Source of the DNA: an uncultured Collinsella sp.
GTDB lineage: Bacteria; Actinomycetota; Coriobacteriia; Coriobacteriales; Coriobacteriaceae
NCBI GenBank assembly: GCA_900542165.1
Contig: UQMM01000010.1
Location: 1 to 62,371 of the forward strand
DNA length: 62,371 nt
Direction: 5' to 3'
Positions 9,788 through 18,739 of the stretch are shown one piece after another. Positions within the stretch are counted from its first letter, which is position 1, and each line of letters begins with the position of its first letter. The notes beneath the pieces are model-generated. The model searched no databases, was not told the DNA's origin, and saw only the letters and a program-made list of their open reading frames with translations. The position numbers and the translations under genes were made by a program.

Positions 9788-10933
9788 CTAAGCGGCGGGG
9801 AGTCCCGGCGTGTTGGCGGCCTGCTGCGGCTTGAGGCGGGCGTTTCGCCAGATGATTTGGATGATGTAGCCGAGCATAAAGACAAAGGCCACGCCGCTGA
9901 TGAAGCCGCCTACGAGGGGAAGCCCCGTGAGGGCGCCTGCGATTACGCCACCAGCGGCTGCCATGGCGTAGCGGTTCTGGCTGTGTCCGACCATGCGCGC
10001 GATCGCGCACCCTGCAAAGGCACTCGACACCAGCGCGATGCCAATGACACCGCACATGAGGGCTCCGGCAAGCGACAGACCGGCGATAGAGATAATTAGC
10101 AGTAGGACAGCGGGGACGATAGCGATCGTGCCCAGAAGACCGCTCACCCACAGGGGCATGGGGCGCTGGTGGAGCATACCGGCGGCGCTGGCGGTCGCAC
10201 GCGGAAAGACGAGCTCGAGCAGCAGAGCGACAAAGCAGGTCGAGAGTGCCGCGGCGACGATACCGCCGATGACATCGTTAACGGTGGAAGTATCCTCGTT
10301 CTCGGTGCGGTCGATCTTGAGTGCGCCGACCTCGGCTCCCGCGGCGCGCTCGGGGTCCTCGGAGACGTGCGCGTTCACGGTGCCGGTGATGTGGGCATTC
10401 TTGCCCAGGATGAGCTTGTCGGCCCAAACCTCGACATCGCCATCGACGGTGCCGTCGATGGTTACCGTATCGCCCGCGAGCGCTGCCGACTTGGTGGAGC
10501 CTCGCAAGGCAACCGTCTCGCCTATCGTGTAGAAACAGTTAGCGGTGCTGTCGGAATTGAGAACGACATGCTGGCCAGCAACGGTCACGCTGCCATCAAC
10601 CGTGGTCTTGGCAATGTCGATGGTGCGTGCCGCCAGACGGACGGCGCCGCCCACCGTGCAGTCGCGGATGGAGAGGCTCTCGCCTGCCGCAATTATGTCG
10701 CGGTCGATGGAAGCGTCGTCCAAGTTGAGGGCCTGACCGGCCCAGTACAGGTCGCCCTCGACGCCGGACGGATTAGAGTCGTTGTCGGTTGCAAGTACGT
10801 TGCCTGCCGTGTCCGTGCCGGCAAATGACGCCGTGGGAAGAGCGGTGAGCGCGAGCGCGATGAGCGCGAATGCCATAAGCAGGCAGCGACGCATCTTGTG
10901 TGACGGCGCCGCAGCGGTTTGATTGAAAGCCAT
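9788..10933 (-). CDS. Bactofilin-like polymer-forming membrane protein
   Basis: A 381-residue protein with an N-terminal signal or anchor segment (about residues 15-38), followed by a bactofilin-type beta-helix region (about 45-190) made of short repeats such as G-x-V-x-V-x-A-D-x-V-x-I. The C-terminal half has about four hydrophobic segments (about 215-360), so the repeat domain is probably extracytoplasmic and membrane-tethered. This combination is common in hypothetical polymer-forming proteins of Gram-positives. AAGGATC precedes the ATG at a normal distance. It is a single gene, convergent with the pilin gene. The cellular role is not evident; a cell-envelope scaffold is an inference. Confidence 0.7.
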   Translation of the reverse strand: MAFNQTAAAPSHKMRRCLLMAFALIALALTALPTASFAGTDTAGNVLATDNDSNPSGVEGDLYWAGQALNLDDASIDRDIIAAGESLSIRDCTVGGAVRLAARTIDIAKTTVDGSVTVAGQHVVLNSDSTANCFYTIGETVALRGSTKSAALAGDTVTIDGTVDGDVEVWADKLILGKNAHITGTVNAHVSEDPERAAGAEVGALKIDRTENEDTSTVNDVIGGIVAAALSTCFVALLLELVFPRATASAAGMLHQRPMPLWVSGLLGTIAIVPAVLLLIISIAGLSLAGALMCGVIGIALVSSAFAGCAIARMVGHSQNRYAMAAAGGVIAGALTGLPLVGGFISGVAFVFMLGYIIQIIWRNARLKPQQAANTPGLPAA

Positions 10934-11040
10934 GGTTGATCCTTTTGTTAGGTGTACGGCATATACCTAACAGGGTACCCAACGTGCGGGCGCTCTAAAA
11001 GAACCTCTCGGTTGCATTTCGAAGGATGAGCCCGCGCTAC

Positions 11041-11730
11041 CTACTTTTTGCGATGCAAAAAGCGCGCGATGTCTTCTTCGGTGGGGCTTTTGATGTCAAA
11101 GCGCAGCGAGAGCCAGCGCAGACCCATGGTCACGACAACGCATACGATCAGCGCGGCGACATTGCTCATGATGCCGCTCATAACGAGACACACATAGCTT
11201 GTCGATCCGGCGATGGCGGCGATGGCATAAAAGTTAGTACGTTGGAAAATGCCCGGAACCACGCCCATAAAGCCGTCGCGCAACATGCCGCCGCCCACCG
11301 CGGTGAAAAAGCCCATCATGATGCACACCGCCGGCGCAAAGCCGTAGACCAGCGCCTTGTCTGCTCCAGTGGCGGCGTAGATGCCGACCGAGATGATGTC
11401 GAGCAGGGGAATGAGTTTTTCGGGTTTGTCGACGATTGCCGGGAAAATATAGATGATGGCTGCCGTGGCAATGGAAAGCGGCAGCGCCATCGGCTGGTTG
11501 AGGATGTAGACGTTACCCACCTGCAGCGTCATGTCGCGCAAGAGACCGCCGCCCAGACCGCAGACCACCGCGAGCGCGACCGCGCCCACCAGGTCGAGCT
11601 TGTGCTCGCGCGCAACCAGCACACCCGAGATCGATGCAGCGACAACAGCGAACATCTCGAGCCAAAACGGAATAGCGACCATGGCATCCGATGCATGCGA
11701 GGTAATGGTCATAGCGGCGACGACGGGCAA
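11041..11730 (-). CDS. TRIC-family (UPF0126) membrane protein
   Basis: A 229-residue integral membrane protein with seven predicted hydrophobic segments. It carries the internal duplication typical of the family, each half having a glycine-rich G-G-G-L-L-R-D or G-G-G-M-L-R-D motif. Bacterial TRIC homologues are trimeric monovalent-cation channels, and some relatives have been linked to glycine transport; the substrate here is unknown. I use the TTG at 11730 because AAAGGA lies 7 nt before it; the next in-frame ATG (11712) has no ribosome site. It is transcribed alone, divergently from the orphan nuclease-like gene. Confidence 0.88.
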   Translation of the reverse strand: MPVVAAMTITSHASDAMVAIPFWLEMFAVVAASISGVLVAREHKLDLVGAVALAVVCGLGGGLLRDMTLQVGNVYILNQPMALPLSIATAAIIYIFPAIVDKPEKLIPLLDIISVGIYAATGADKALVYGFAPAVCIMMGFFTAVGGGMLRDGFMGVVPGIFQRTNFYAIAAIAGSTSYVCLVMSGIMSNVAALIVCVVVTMGLRWLSLRFDIKSPTEEDIARFLHRKK

Positions 11731-12034
11731 GATGGGGTCCTTTGAGTTACGGGTTTAGACAATGCCCGTACATAGTACATGTTCGGCGCCGATTGCGACC
11801 CTATTGCTCGGCAAACGGTCGGCAGCGGATGCTGGCATGGCATTGCTGGAATGCTAGGGATCCAAAACATGTACGTCACCCTCCAAAAAAGACATTTTTC
11901 GACATCTTTGAAGGCTGACGTACATGTTTGGATTGAGCTCACAGCATAAGTGAGTTGATTTACTCGCATCCGGTATATTTCCCCACTTCAACGGACATAA
12001 GAGTTGGATATCGGCTCAGAGCGAGAGGCCCTCA
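11731..12034. other. Divergent intergenic region with palindromic element
   Basis: The 304 nt between divergent genes hold the palindromic element at 11862-11942 and the GAGAGG ribosome site for the gene at 12035. The rest shows no recognisable structure. Confidence 0.6.
11862..11942 (+). repeat. Palindromic element D, left copy
   Basis: The ends AAACATGTACGTCA and TGACGTACATGTTT are perfect 14-bp inverted repeats. Inside them CCTCCAAA and TTTGAAGG continue the stem with one mismatch, giving a hairpin of about 70 nt. Identity with the right copy (13053-13132, inverted) runs over about 80 nt, out to GATTGAGCTCAC. Confidence 0.85.
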
Positions 12035-13042
12035 ATGGATACCCCTGTTCTCATTTCGCATAAAACCGCATGGCTTGTCCATCATGCACCCCAGAATTTG
12101 GTTCAGTCTCTTGCGCGGCGCGACTACCAGATAGGCGCACGAGGCATCTCCACCCAGCAACGCGTTGCGCGCATACAACAGGCCCTTACCGACTGCGGCA
12201 TTCCGTCCGATATGCTCAAGACTATCGATATCTCGGTTGTATTCGAATTCGAGCGAATTCGCACCAAAGGCGTCATTTGCCACATTCTTGGACAAAATCT
12301 TCCCTACGAGCATATTGACGAGTTGACGCCCGGAATCTTCATCACCGACGAAGCCTTCACCTTCGTGCTCGCTGCCGAGTGGATGGATAGGATCGAATAC
12401 CTCGAATATGGCTATGAAGTTTGCGGCGATTATCGCATGTGGCTCAATCCCGCCGACCCTTATACCGAGCAACCAGCCACCACCTCCAAGGATGAAATAA
12501 CCGAACTGCTCGATCGGCACCCCGGCAAACCCGGTGCCACACGTGCACGGCTCGCGCTCAGGCACATCTACAATCACTCGGCCTCGCCTATGGAGACCGC
12601 TTCGGCAATCGCCCTCTCGCTCCCAACAAGCGAAGGCGGCGTTGGCATCCGAGGTATCGAACTCAACAAGCCGATCGAAATCCCTCAACGTCTCTGGCAT
12701 TGCGCCAAGGCTCGAACGCTCAAAATCGATGCGCTCGTTACCTGCAAGCGCAGGGAGCTCGGTATCGAATATAAGGGTGGCTTCCACGATGAGTTCGAGC
12801 GCAAGGGAGCAGATGCGGAGCGAGAGGCCGTTCTCTCCCAAATGGGATATCGAATCGTTACGCTCACTTCGGCTCAGTTCGGCAGTCAGCTCGCCTTTCA
12901 CCGCGCCATGAACAACATTCGCGAAGCACTCGGCATGCCTCGCTGCACCGACACTGGGTACCAGCGAAAGCAAAACGAACTACGCAAGGCACTTATCCGT
13001 AACTGGAAAGGCACGCGAGACGAGGGGGCGCCTTCCGAATAG
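12035..13042 (+). CDS. Orphan AbiEi/DUF559-like protein with PD-(D/E)XK-type core (P1)
   Basis: A 335-residue soluble protein. The N-terminus has V-L-I-S-H-K-T-A-W, the middle has Y-L-E-Y-G-Y-E-V-C-G-D-Y, then N-H-S-A-S-P-M-E-T. The C-terminal third has an endonuclease-like core: K-I-D (D232), twelve residues, then E245-Y-K247, followed by H-D, a helix and G-Y-R-I-V-T-L. This resembles DUF559/Vsr-type nuclease folds and the C-terminal domain of AbiEi-like proteins. The gene at 46699-47826 shares all these landmarks, so the two are paralogues. The ATG follows GAGAGG. The gene is bracketed by inverted copies of the palindromic element D, with the right copy 10 nt after the stop. No partner toxin or methylase is adjacent. 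Nuclease activity is inferred only. Confidence 0.7.
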   Translation: MDTPVLISHKTAWLVHHAPQNLVQSLARRDYQIGARGISTQQRVARIQQALTDCGIPSDMLKTIDISVVFEFERIRTKGVICHILGQNLPYEHIDELTPGIFITDEAFTFVLAAEWMDRIEYLEYGYEVCGDYRMWLNPADPYTEQPATTSKDEITELLDRHPGKPGATRARLALRHIYNHSASPMETASAIALSLPTSEGGVGIRGIELNKPIEIPQRLWHCAKARTLKIDALVTCKRRELGIEYKGGFHDEFERKGADAEREAVLSQMGYRIVTLTSAQFGSQLAFHRAMNNIREALGMPRCTDTGYQRKQNELRKALIRNWKGTRDEGAPSE

Positions 13043-13052
13043 TGCCACTCCC

Positions 13053-13132
13053 GTGAGCTCAATCCAAACGTGTACGTCAGCCTTCAAAGATGTCGAAAAA
13101 TGTCGGTTTTGGAGGGTGACGTACATGTTTGG
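13053..13132 (-). repeat. Palindromic element D, right copy (inverted)
   Basis: Nearly identical to the reverse complement of 11862-11942, starting GTGAGCTCAATCC and ending at TTTGG. The few differences lie in the loop (AACC against AAAA) and one terminal base. It follows the stop codon of P1 by 10 nt and could also act as a transcription-stopping hairpin. Confidence 0.85.
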
Positions 13133-13167
13133 GGAAGCGTGGGATCGAGACGTATTTCGATAACAAA

Positions 13168-13191
13168 AAAGCTCCCATTCTCGGGAGCTTT
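13168..13191 (-). terminator. tRNA-Ser(CGA) terminator
   Basis: Read on the minus strand, AAAGCTCCC-GAGAAT-GGGAGCTTTTTT is a short perfect hairpin with a T run, directly after the tRNA. Confidence 0.85.
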
Positions 13192-13202
13192 CTCAACCAA
13201 AA

Positions 13203-13293
13203 TGGCGGAGGAGGAGGGATTCGAACCCTCGTGACCTTATACAGGCCAAACGGTTTTCGAGACCGCCGCATTCAACCACTCTGCCACCCCTCC
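13203..13293 (-). tRNA. tRNA-Ser (CGA)
   Basis: A 91-nt tRNA with the long variable arm of serine tRNAs. The acceptor GGAGGGG pairs with CTCCTCC, the discriminator is G, CCA is encoded, the anticodon loop reads TCTCGAAAA (CGA), and the T arm is GGTTCGAATCC. Confidence 0.95.
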
Positions 13294-13308
13294 GCGTGGG
13301 GTAAAAAC

Positions 13309-13332
13309 AAAGCAGGCTCGAAGGCCTGCTTT
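13309..13332 (-). terminator. tRNA-Ser(GGA) terminator
   Basis: AAAGCAGGC pairs with GCCTGCTTT around a 6-nt loop; on the minus strand it is followed by GTTTTTAC. It separates the two tRNA-Ser genes. Confidence 0.8.
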
Positions 13333-13341
13333 GGAATTAAC

Positions 13342-13432
13342 TGGCGGAGAGTCAGGGATTTGAACCCTGGAGACGCTTTTGACGCCTACACGATTTCCAA
13401 TCGTGCTCCTTCGGCCACTCGGACAACTCTCC
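13342..13432 (-). tRNA. tRNA-Ser (GGA)
   Basis: A 91-nt class II tRNA with acceptor GGAGAGT/ACTCTCC, discriminator G, encoded CCA, anticodon loop ATTGGAAAT (GGA) and a long variable arm. It is the upstream neighbour of tRNA-Ser(CGA) on the minus strand. Confidence 0.95.
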
Positions 13433-13936
13433 GTTAAATGCGAAAGTCAGTATACACGAGGAATCGCAAAGTGCAAACAGAAAAGTTGGCATTTTTTAAA
13501 ACGCTCGGCCGCGCTTGGCGTTGCAGTGGGGTTTGAGGTGCCAAAAAACGGCTTCCGACCAGCGTGGTTGATCAACTCAATTGTTCAAAAGGGGTATTCA
13601 TAAGCGACTTGGCAATGAATTTAAAAATCTTTGGGTGGTGCTGTGGACCACTGGTATGCATTTTGCGACCACAGCCTTGTGCCCGTTGACCTGTGGCTTG
13701 GCTCAGCTTGTCCCCGCGGTACCGTATCTTGTCCACAAATCCGTCAAGCTTTTGGTCAGGATTTGGTTGGAATGCGCATGAAATGTGGTGCGAGCATGGG
13801 CATATGTGGAGGTCATGAGGTTGTAGCTGCATATTCTTGCGGCCTGGGAGGTTGAAAGATATTATTACCAAGTCTTTTCCTGCTTCAGGCGCACCTTCAC
13901 GACCTGAAGCCACATTTGCCCAGAGGAGGTGACAAT
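13433..13936 (+). other. Intergenic region and leader of the rpsF operon
   Basis: About 500 nt without a convincing gene; it must hold promoters for the divergent tRNA-Ser genes and the rpsF operon. Close to rpsF a stem GCTTCAGG/CCTGAAGC (13882-13910) encloses CGCACCTTCACGA. Its position resembles the S6:S18-binding leader hairpins known before rpsF in many bacteria, but I cannot confirm the conserved bulge. The remaining sequence shows no clear structure. Confidence 0.4.
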
Positions 13937-14230
13937 ATGAAGGCTTATGAACTGCTGTTCTTTGTTGACCCGTCGCTCGACCCCGAGACTCGTCTCGCTG
14001 TTATGAAGCGTATCGATACCACGATCGCTGAGGGCGCTGGCAAGGTCGACTCCGTTGACGAGTGGGGCAAGCGCAAGCTCGCCTACGAGATCAACGACCT
14101 CACCGATGGTGACTACACCCTCATCAACTTCCACGCAGATCCTACCCAGATCGCCGAGCTTGATCGCGTCCTGCGCATCACCGACGCTGTGGTCCGCCAC
14201 ATGATCGTCCGTCGCGACGACCAGGAGTAA
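13937..14230 (+). CDS. rpsF: 30S ribosomal protein S6
   Basis: A 97-residue S6, of normal length, starting M-K-A-Y-E-L-L-F-F-V-D-P. The ATG at 13937 follows a strong GAGGAGGTGA site, so an upstream in-frame start at 13916 is rejected. Family landmarks include G-K-R-K-L-A-Y-E-I near the middle and V-L-R-I-T-D-A-V-V-R near the end. S6 binds S18 on the small-subunit platform. It opens the classic rpsF-ssb-rpsR-rplI operon and may autoregulate through the leader hairpin just upstream. Confidence 0.97.
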   Translation: MKAYELLFFVDPSLDPETRLAVMKRIDTTIAEGAGKVDSVDEWGKRKLAYEINDLTDGDYTLINFHADPTQIAELDRVLRITDAVVRHMIVRRDDQE

Positions 14231-14278
14231 GACTGTCGTTTTGGACTGGGCTTGTGCCCCAAGAGGAAGTAGTGAGTT

Positions 14279-14731
14279 ATGAGCATCAATCGAGTGAACA
14301 TCACCGGTAATCTCACCCGCGATCCCGAGCTGCGCGCCACCGCCGGCGGAACCCAGGTTCTGTCCTTTGGCGTCGCCGTGAACGATCGTCGCCGCAACGC
14401 GCAGACTGGCGAGTGGGAGGACTATCCCAACTTTGTCGACTGCACCATGTTCGGCACCCGCGCCGAGGCCGTGAGCCGTTTCCTGGCAAAGGGAAACAAG
14501 GTCGCGATCGAGGGCAAGCTGCGCTACAGCTCTTGGGAGCGCGACGGCCAGCGCCGGAGCAAGCTTGAGGTCATCGTCGATGAGATCGAGTTTATGAGCT
14601 CCCGTGGTGGCCAGGGTGGCTACGATCAGGGCGGTTACGCCCCCGCAGCTCCCGCGCCCGCAGCACGTCCTGCCGCACCGGTGGCTACGCCGCCCGCGGT
14701 CGACGTCTACGATGAGGACATCCCGTTCTAA
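14279..14731 (+). CDS. ssb: Single-stranded DNA-binding protein
   Basis: A 150-residue SSB with an N-terminal OB fold (about 1-110; starts M-S-I-N-R-V-N-I-T-G-N-L-T-R-D-P-E). A flexible Gly/Gln/Ala/Pro-rich linker and the canonical acidic tip D-E-D-I-P-F follow; the tip recruits replication and repair proteins. It sits between rpsF and rpsR as in most bacteria, with GAGGAAG before the ATG. Confidence 0.97.
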   Translation: MSINRVNITGNLTRDPELRATAGGTQVLSFGVAVNDRRRNAQTGEWEDYPNFVDCTMFGTRAEAVSRFLAKGNKVAIEGKLRYSSWERDGQRRSKLEVIVDEIEFMSSRGGQGGYDQGGYAPAAPAPAARPAAPVATPPAVDVYDEDIPF

Positions 14732-14803
14732 GGGTTGTTCACCTATTTTTGAGTGAGAGGCGGCTTCGGTTCGCCGAAGTTGCCAAATGAAAGGTATTTT
14801 GAC

Positions 14804-15070
14804 ATGGCTAATGATTTTTCTGCACGTCAGCCGCGTCGTAAGTACTGCCAGTTCTGCAAGGAGAACACTGAGTTCATCGACTATAAGGACACTCAGCTTC
14901 TCCGTAAGTACATGACCGACCGTGGCAAGATCAAGCCCCGTCGCGTCACTGGCGCTTGCACGCAGCATCAGCATGACATCGCCAACGCCATCAAGCGCGC
15001 CCGCGAGATGGCTCTCCTGCCGTACACCGTCCCCGTGGTTTCCTCTCGTGGCAACCGCGACCGCGGCTAA
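14804..15070 (+). CDS. rpsR: 30S ribosomal protein S18
   Basis: An 88-residue S18. The ATG at 14804 follows AAAGG; a longer reading from 14753 is not needed. The N-terminus carries C-Q-F-C, a possible remnant of a metal site found in some S18 proteins. The body has the family motif I-D-Y-K-D-T-Q-L-L-R-K-Y and ends R-E-M-A-L-L-P-Y. Partner of S6 on the ribosome. A small hairpin CTTCGG-TTCG-CCGAAG (14764-14779) lies in the gap after ssb. Confidence 0.96.
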   Translation: MANDFSARQPRRKYCQFCKENTEFIDYKDTQLLRKYMTDRGKIKPRRVTGACTQHQHDIANAIKRAREMALLPYTVPVVSSRGNRDRG

Positions 15071-15085
15071 GAAGGGAGACGCATC

Positions 15086-15625
15086 ATGAAGGTTATTCTT
15101 CTCGATGAGATCAAGGGCAAGGGCGGCGAGGGTGACGTCGTAGAGGTCGCTCAGGGTTACGCTGAGAACTTCCTGTTCCCCAAGAAGCTCGCTGTTGCCG
15201 CCACCAAGGGCAACCTCAAGCAGCTTGACGAGCGTCGCAACAACATCGCCAAGCGCGAGGCCGTCCGTCTGGCTACCGCCAACGAGACCAAGGCTGCCTT
15301 CGAGGGCAAGACGGTCACCGTCGACGTCAAGGTCGGCGACGAGGGCATCCTCTTTGGCTCCGTTACCGCCGCTATGATCGCCGACGCCATCAAGGCTCAG
15401 CTCGGTATGGACATCGACCGCAAGCGCGTCGAGCTCGGTAAGCCCATCAAGGTTGCCGGTGCCCACACCGTTGCCATCTCGCTGTACCGCGAGATCAAGG
15501 CCGAGGTTGTCGTTCTCGTCGGCGTTACCGCCGAGGAGCTCGCTGCCGAGGCTGAGGTCGAGGAGGCCGCTGAGGTCGCCGAGACCGAGACCGCCGAGGT
15601 CGAGACTGAGGCTGCTGCCGAGTAG
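15086..15625 (+). CDS. rplI: 50S ribosomal protein L9, with acidic C-terminal extension
   Basis: A 179-residue L9. The N-terminal domain (M-K-V-I-L-L-D-E-I-K-G-K-G-G-E-G-D-V-V-E-V) and connecting helix are canonical, and the C-terminal RNA-binding domain ends near residue 150. Ordinary L9 stops there, whereas this protein continues for about 30 residues made almost only of Ala, Glu, Val and Thr. AAGGGAGACGC precedes the ATG. It is the last ribosomal gene of the operon. Confidence 0.96.
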   Translation: MKVILLDEIKGKGGEGDVVEVAQGYAENFLFPKKLAVAATKGNLKQLDERRNNIAKREAVRLATANETKAAFEGKTVTVDVKVGDEGILFGSVTAAMIADAIKAQLGMDIDRKRVELGKPIKVAGAHTVAISLYREIKAEVVVLVGVTAEELAAEAEVEEAAEVAETETAEVETEAAAE

Positions 15626-15654
15626 CATTTGCTGCAACGCAACAATCTTGTTCT

Positions 15655-15692
15655 AAGAAGGGCGCTCTGGGAAACCGGGGCGCCTTTTATTT
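15655..15692 (+). terminator. Terminator after rplI
   Basis: A GC-rich imperfect stem, GGGCGCTCTGG with CCGGGGCGCC around GAAA, is followed by TTTTATTTTT. It closes the rpsF-rplI operon. Confidence 0.85.
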
Positions 15693-15849
15693 TTATGCGC
15701 TGAGTGAGTGTCATGGTGAACGTTGCGTCGAAGTCCTATATACAGGACCGTTCATCCGTTTGGTTCGGTGATGATTGGCGGCGCGCGGCGCGTTTTGGGA
15801 CCGTGGCTGATACTATGGATGCTCGCAAGCGATATGAATGAGGATGCTC

Positions 15850-17241
15850 ATGGCATATGACGATAGGGAGACCGGGCTGACGGTCGAGGACCGCGGCTCA
15901 AAGTTGGGTCTTCCCCAAAACCAAGATGCAGAGGCCAACGTACTGGCCGCTATGCTGCTATCGCCCGAGGTGGTCGAAGAGGCCCAGGTCGAGCTGCAGC
16001 CCGATGACTTCTACCGGCCCATTCATAAGACCATCTATACTGCGATGGTCGATATGTACAACAGCCGCATTCCCATCGACTCCATCTCGCTGATCGATTA
16101 CCTGCGAAGCATCAACAAGCTCGATGCCGTGGGCGGCGAGGCCTACATTTTGGAGTTGATGGGTCAGACCCTGTCGCTCGTCAACTGGCAGCACCATGCC
16201 GCCATCGTTCGCCGCGATTCGATGCTGCGTGAGCTGATCGGCGCCACCAACGAGATCAACGCGCTGGCATATAACGCCCCCACCGACACCAAAGAGGTTG
16301 TCGAGCTGGCCGAGAGCAAACTGCTCAAGGTTACGGCGCGCGAGGTCAAGTCGAGCTACAAGACGTTGACCGAGTTTATGGTCGAGGCCTATAACGAGGC
16401 CGAGGAAGTGTGCCAGGCCGGTGGCCAGGCTGCGGGCGTGCCCACGGGCTTTCCGTCACTCGACCGCATGCTCATGGGTTTTCGCGAGGGCCAGCTCATC
16501 ATCATCGGCGCCCGTCCTGCTGTAGGTAAGACGTCGTTCGCTCTGAACCTGGCGCTCAACGCTGCCGCTGCTGGTTATACCGTCGGCTTCTTCTCGCTGG
16601 AGATGTCGGGCAAGGAAATTGCCCAGCGTCTGATTTGCGCCTACGCCATGATCTCGATCAGTGACTTCCGCATGGGCCGCATTAGCCCCGAGCAGTGGGC
16701 CAATATCAACGAGGCCACGCAGACCTTGTCCAAGCTCGATATTCTGATTGACGATACGCCCGGCACCACAGTGACCGAGATTCGCGCCAAGAGCCGCCGC
16801 ATGCTCCATAACAAGGAGAAGGCAATCATCATCCTGGACTACCTGCAGCTGGTGAGTCCTCCGCCGGGACGCCGCTCCGAGAGCCGTACCGTCGAGGTTT
16901 CGGAGATGTCGCGTGGTCTTAAGATCATGGCCAAGGAGCTCAAGATCCCGCTCATCGCGCTGTCACAGCTCTCGCGTCAGGTCGAATCCCGTACCGGCAA
17001 GCGCCCGCAGCTTTCCGACCTTCGTGAATCGGGCTCCATCGAGCAGGACGCCGATATCGTTATGTTCTTGGACCGCTCCGCCGACGAGGCCGAAGCCTCG
17101 CGCGACGATCGACCCGACGAGGGCGTTACGCGTATCGTCGTGGCCAAGAACCGTTCGGGCCCGATCGGCGACGTCGACCTGATGTTCCTGCCGGCATCCA
17201 CCAAGTTCTATGAGCTTGATGGGGCACATGCCGAGGAGTAG
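15850..17241 (+). CDS. dnaB: Replicative DNA helicase DnaB
   Basis: A 463-residue hexameric helicase that unwinds DNA at the fork. The N-terminal domain (about 15-120) binds primase; the RecA-like C-terminal domain has Walker A G-A-R-P-A-V-G-K-T near residue 220, Walker B I-I-I-L-D-Y-L-Q-L, and the L-S-Q-L-S-R-Q-V-E-S-R segment with D-L-R-E-S-G-S-I-E-Q-D-A-D. No intein is present. I start at 15850 because TGAGGA lies 5 nt upstream; an ATG at 15838 is in frame but lacks a ribosome site. It follows rplI, as in many Gram-positives. Confidence 0.96.
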   Translation: MAYDDRETGLTVEDRGSKLGLPQNQDAEANVLAAMLLSPEVVEEAQVELQPDDFYRPIHKTIYTAMVDMYNSRIPIDSISLIDYLRSINKLDAVGGEAYILELMGQTLSLVNWQHHAAIVRRDSMLRELIGATNEINALAYNAPTDTKEVVELAESKLLKVTAREVKSSYKTLTEFMVEAYNEAEEVCQAGGQAAGVPTGFPSLDRMLMGFREGQLIIIGARPAVGKTSFALNLALNAAAAGYTVGFFSLEMSGKEIAQRLICAYAMISISDFRMGRISPEQWANINEATQTLSKLDILIDDTPGTTVTEIRAKSRRMLHNKEKAIIILDYLQLVSPPPGRRSESRTVEVSEMSRGLKIMAKELKIPLIALSQLSRQVESRTGKRPQLSDLRESGSIEQDADIVMFLDRSADEAEASRDDRPDEGVTRIVVAKNRSGPIGDVDLMFLPASTKFYELDGAHAEE

Positions 17242-17334
17242 GACAGGCGCCCGTTGCACGGGTATACTGGGAATGTTTTGTGCTTCTGCGTGCCGGCGTG
17301 GCGCGTAGACAGTCCATGAATGTAAGGAGTAAAC

Positions 17335-18621
<1,287 letters not shown>

Positions 18622-18643
18622 TCGGGACTATTTGGTTATTGCG

Positions 18644-18685
18644 ATATACCCCTTTGCAGCCCGGACGGGCGGCCGAGGGGTATAT
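18644..18685 (+). terminator. Hairpin after purA
   Basis: ATATACCCCT pairs perfectly with AGGGGTATAT around a GC-rich 22-nt loop that itself contains short GC pairs. It lies between purA and purD; T-rich sequence (TTTGCTTG) follows. Confidence 0.65.
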
Positions 18686-18739
18686 TTGCTTGCAAAGGGC
18701 TCGCGCGGAGCGGGCCATTCATCCATAGAGGAGGCACCC

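Noticed and set aside
15733..15748. Operator-like GTCCTATATACAGGAC before dnaB
   Set aside because: A single imperfect 16-nt palindrome with no known regulator; it may be chance. It does not match the actinobacterial LexA box.
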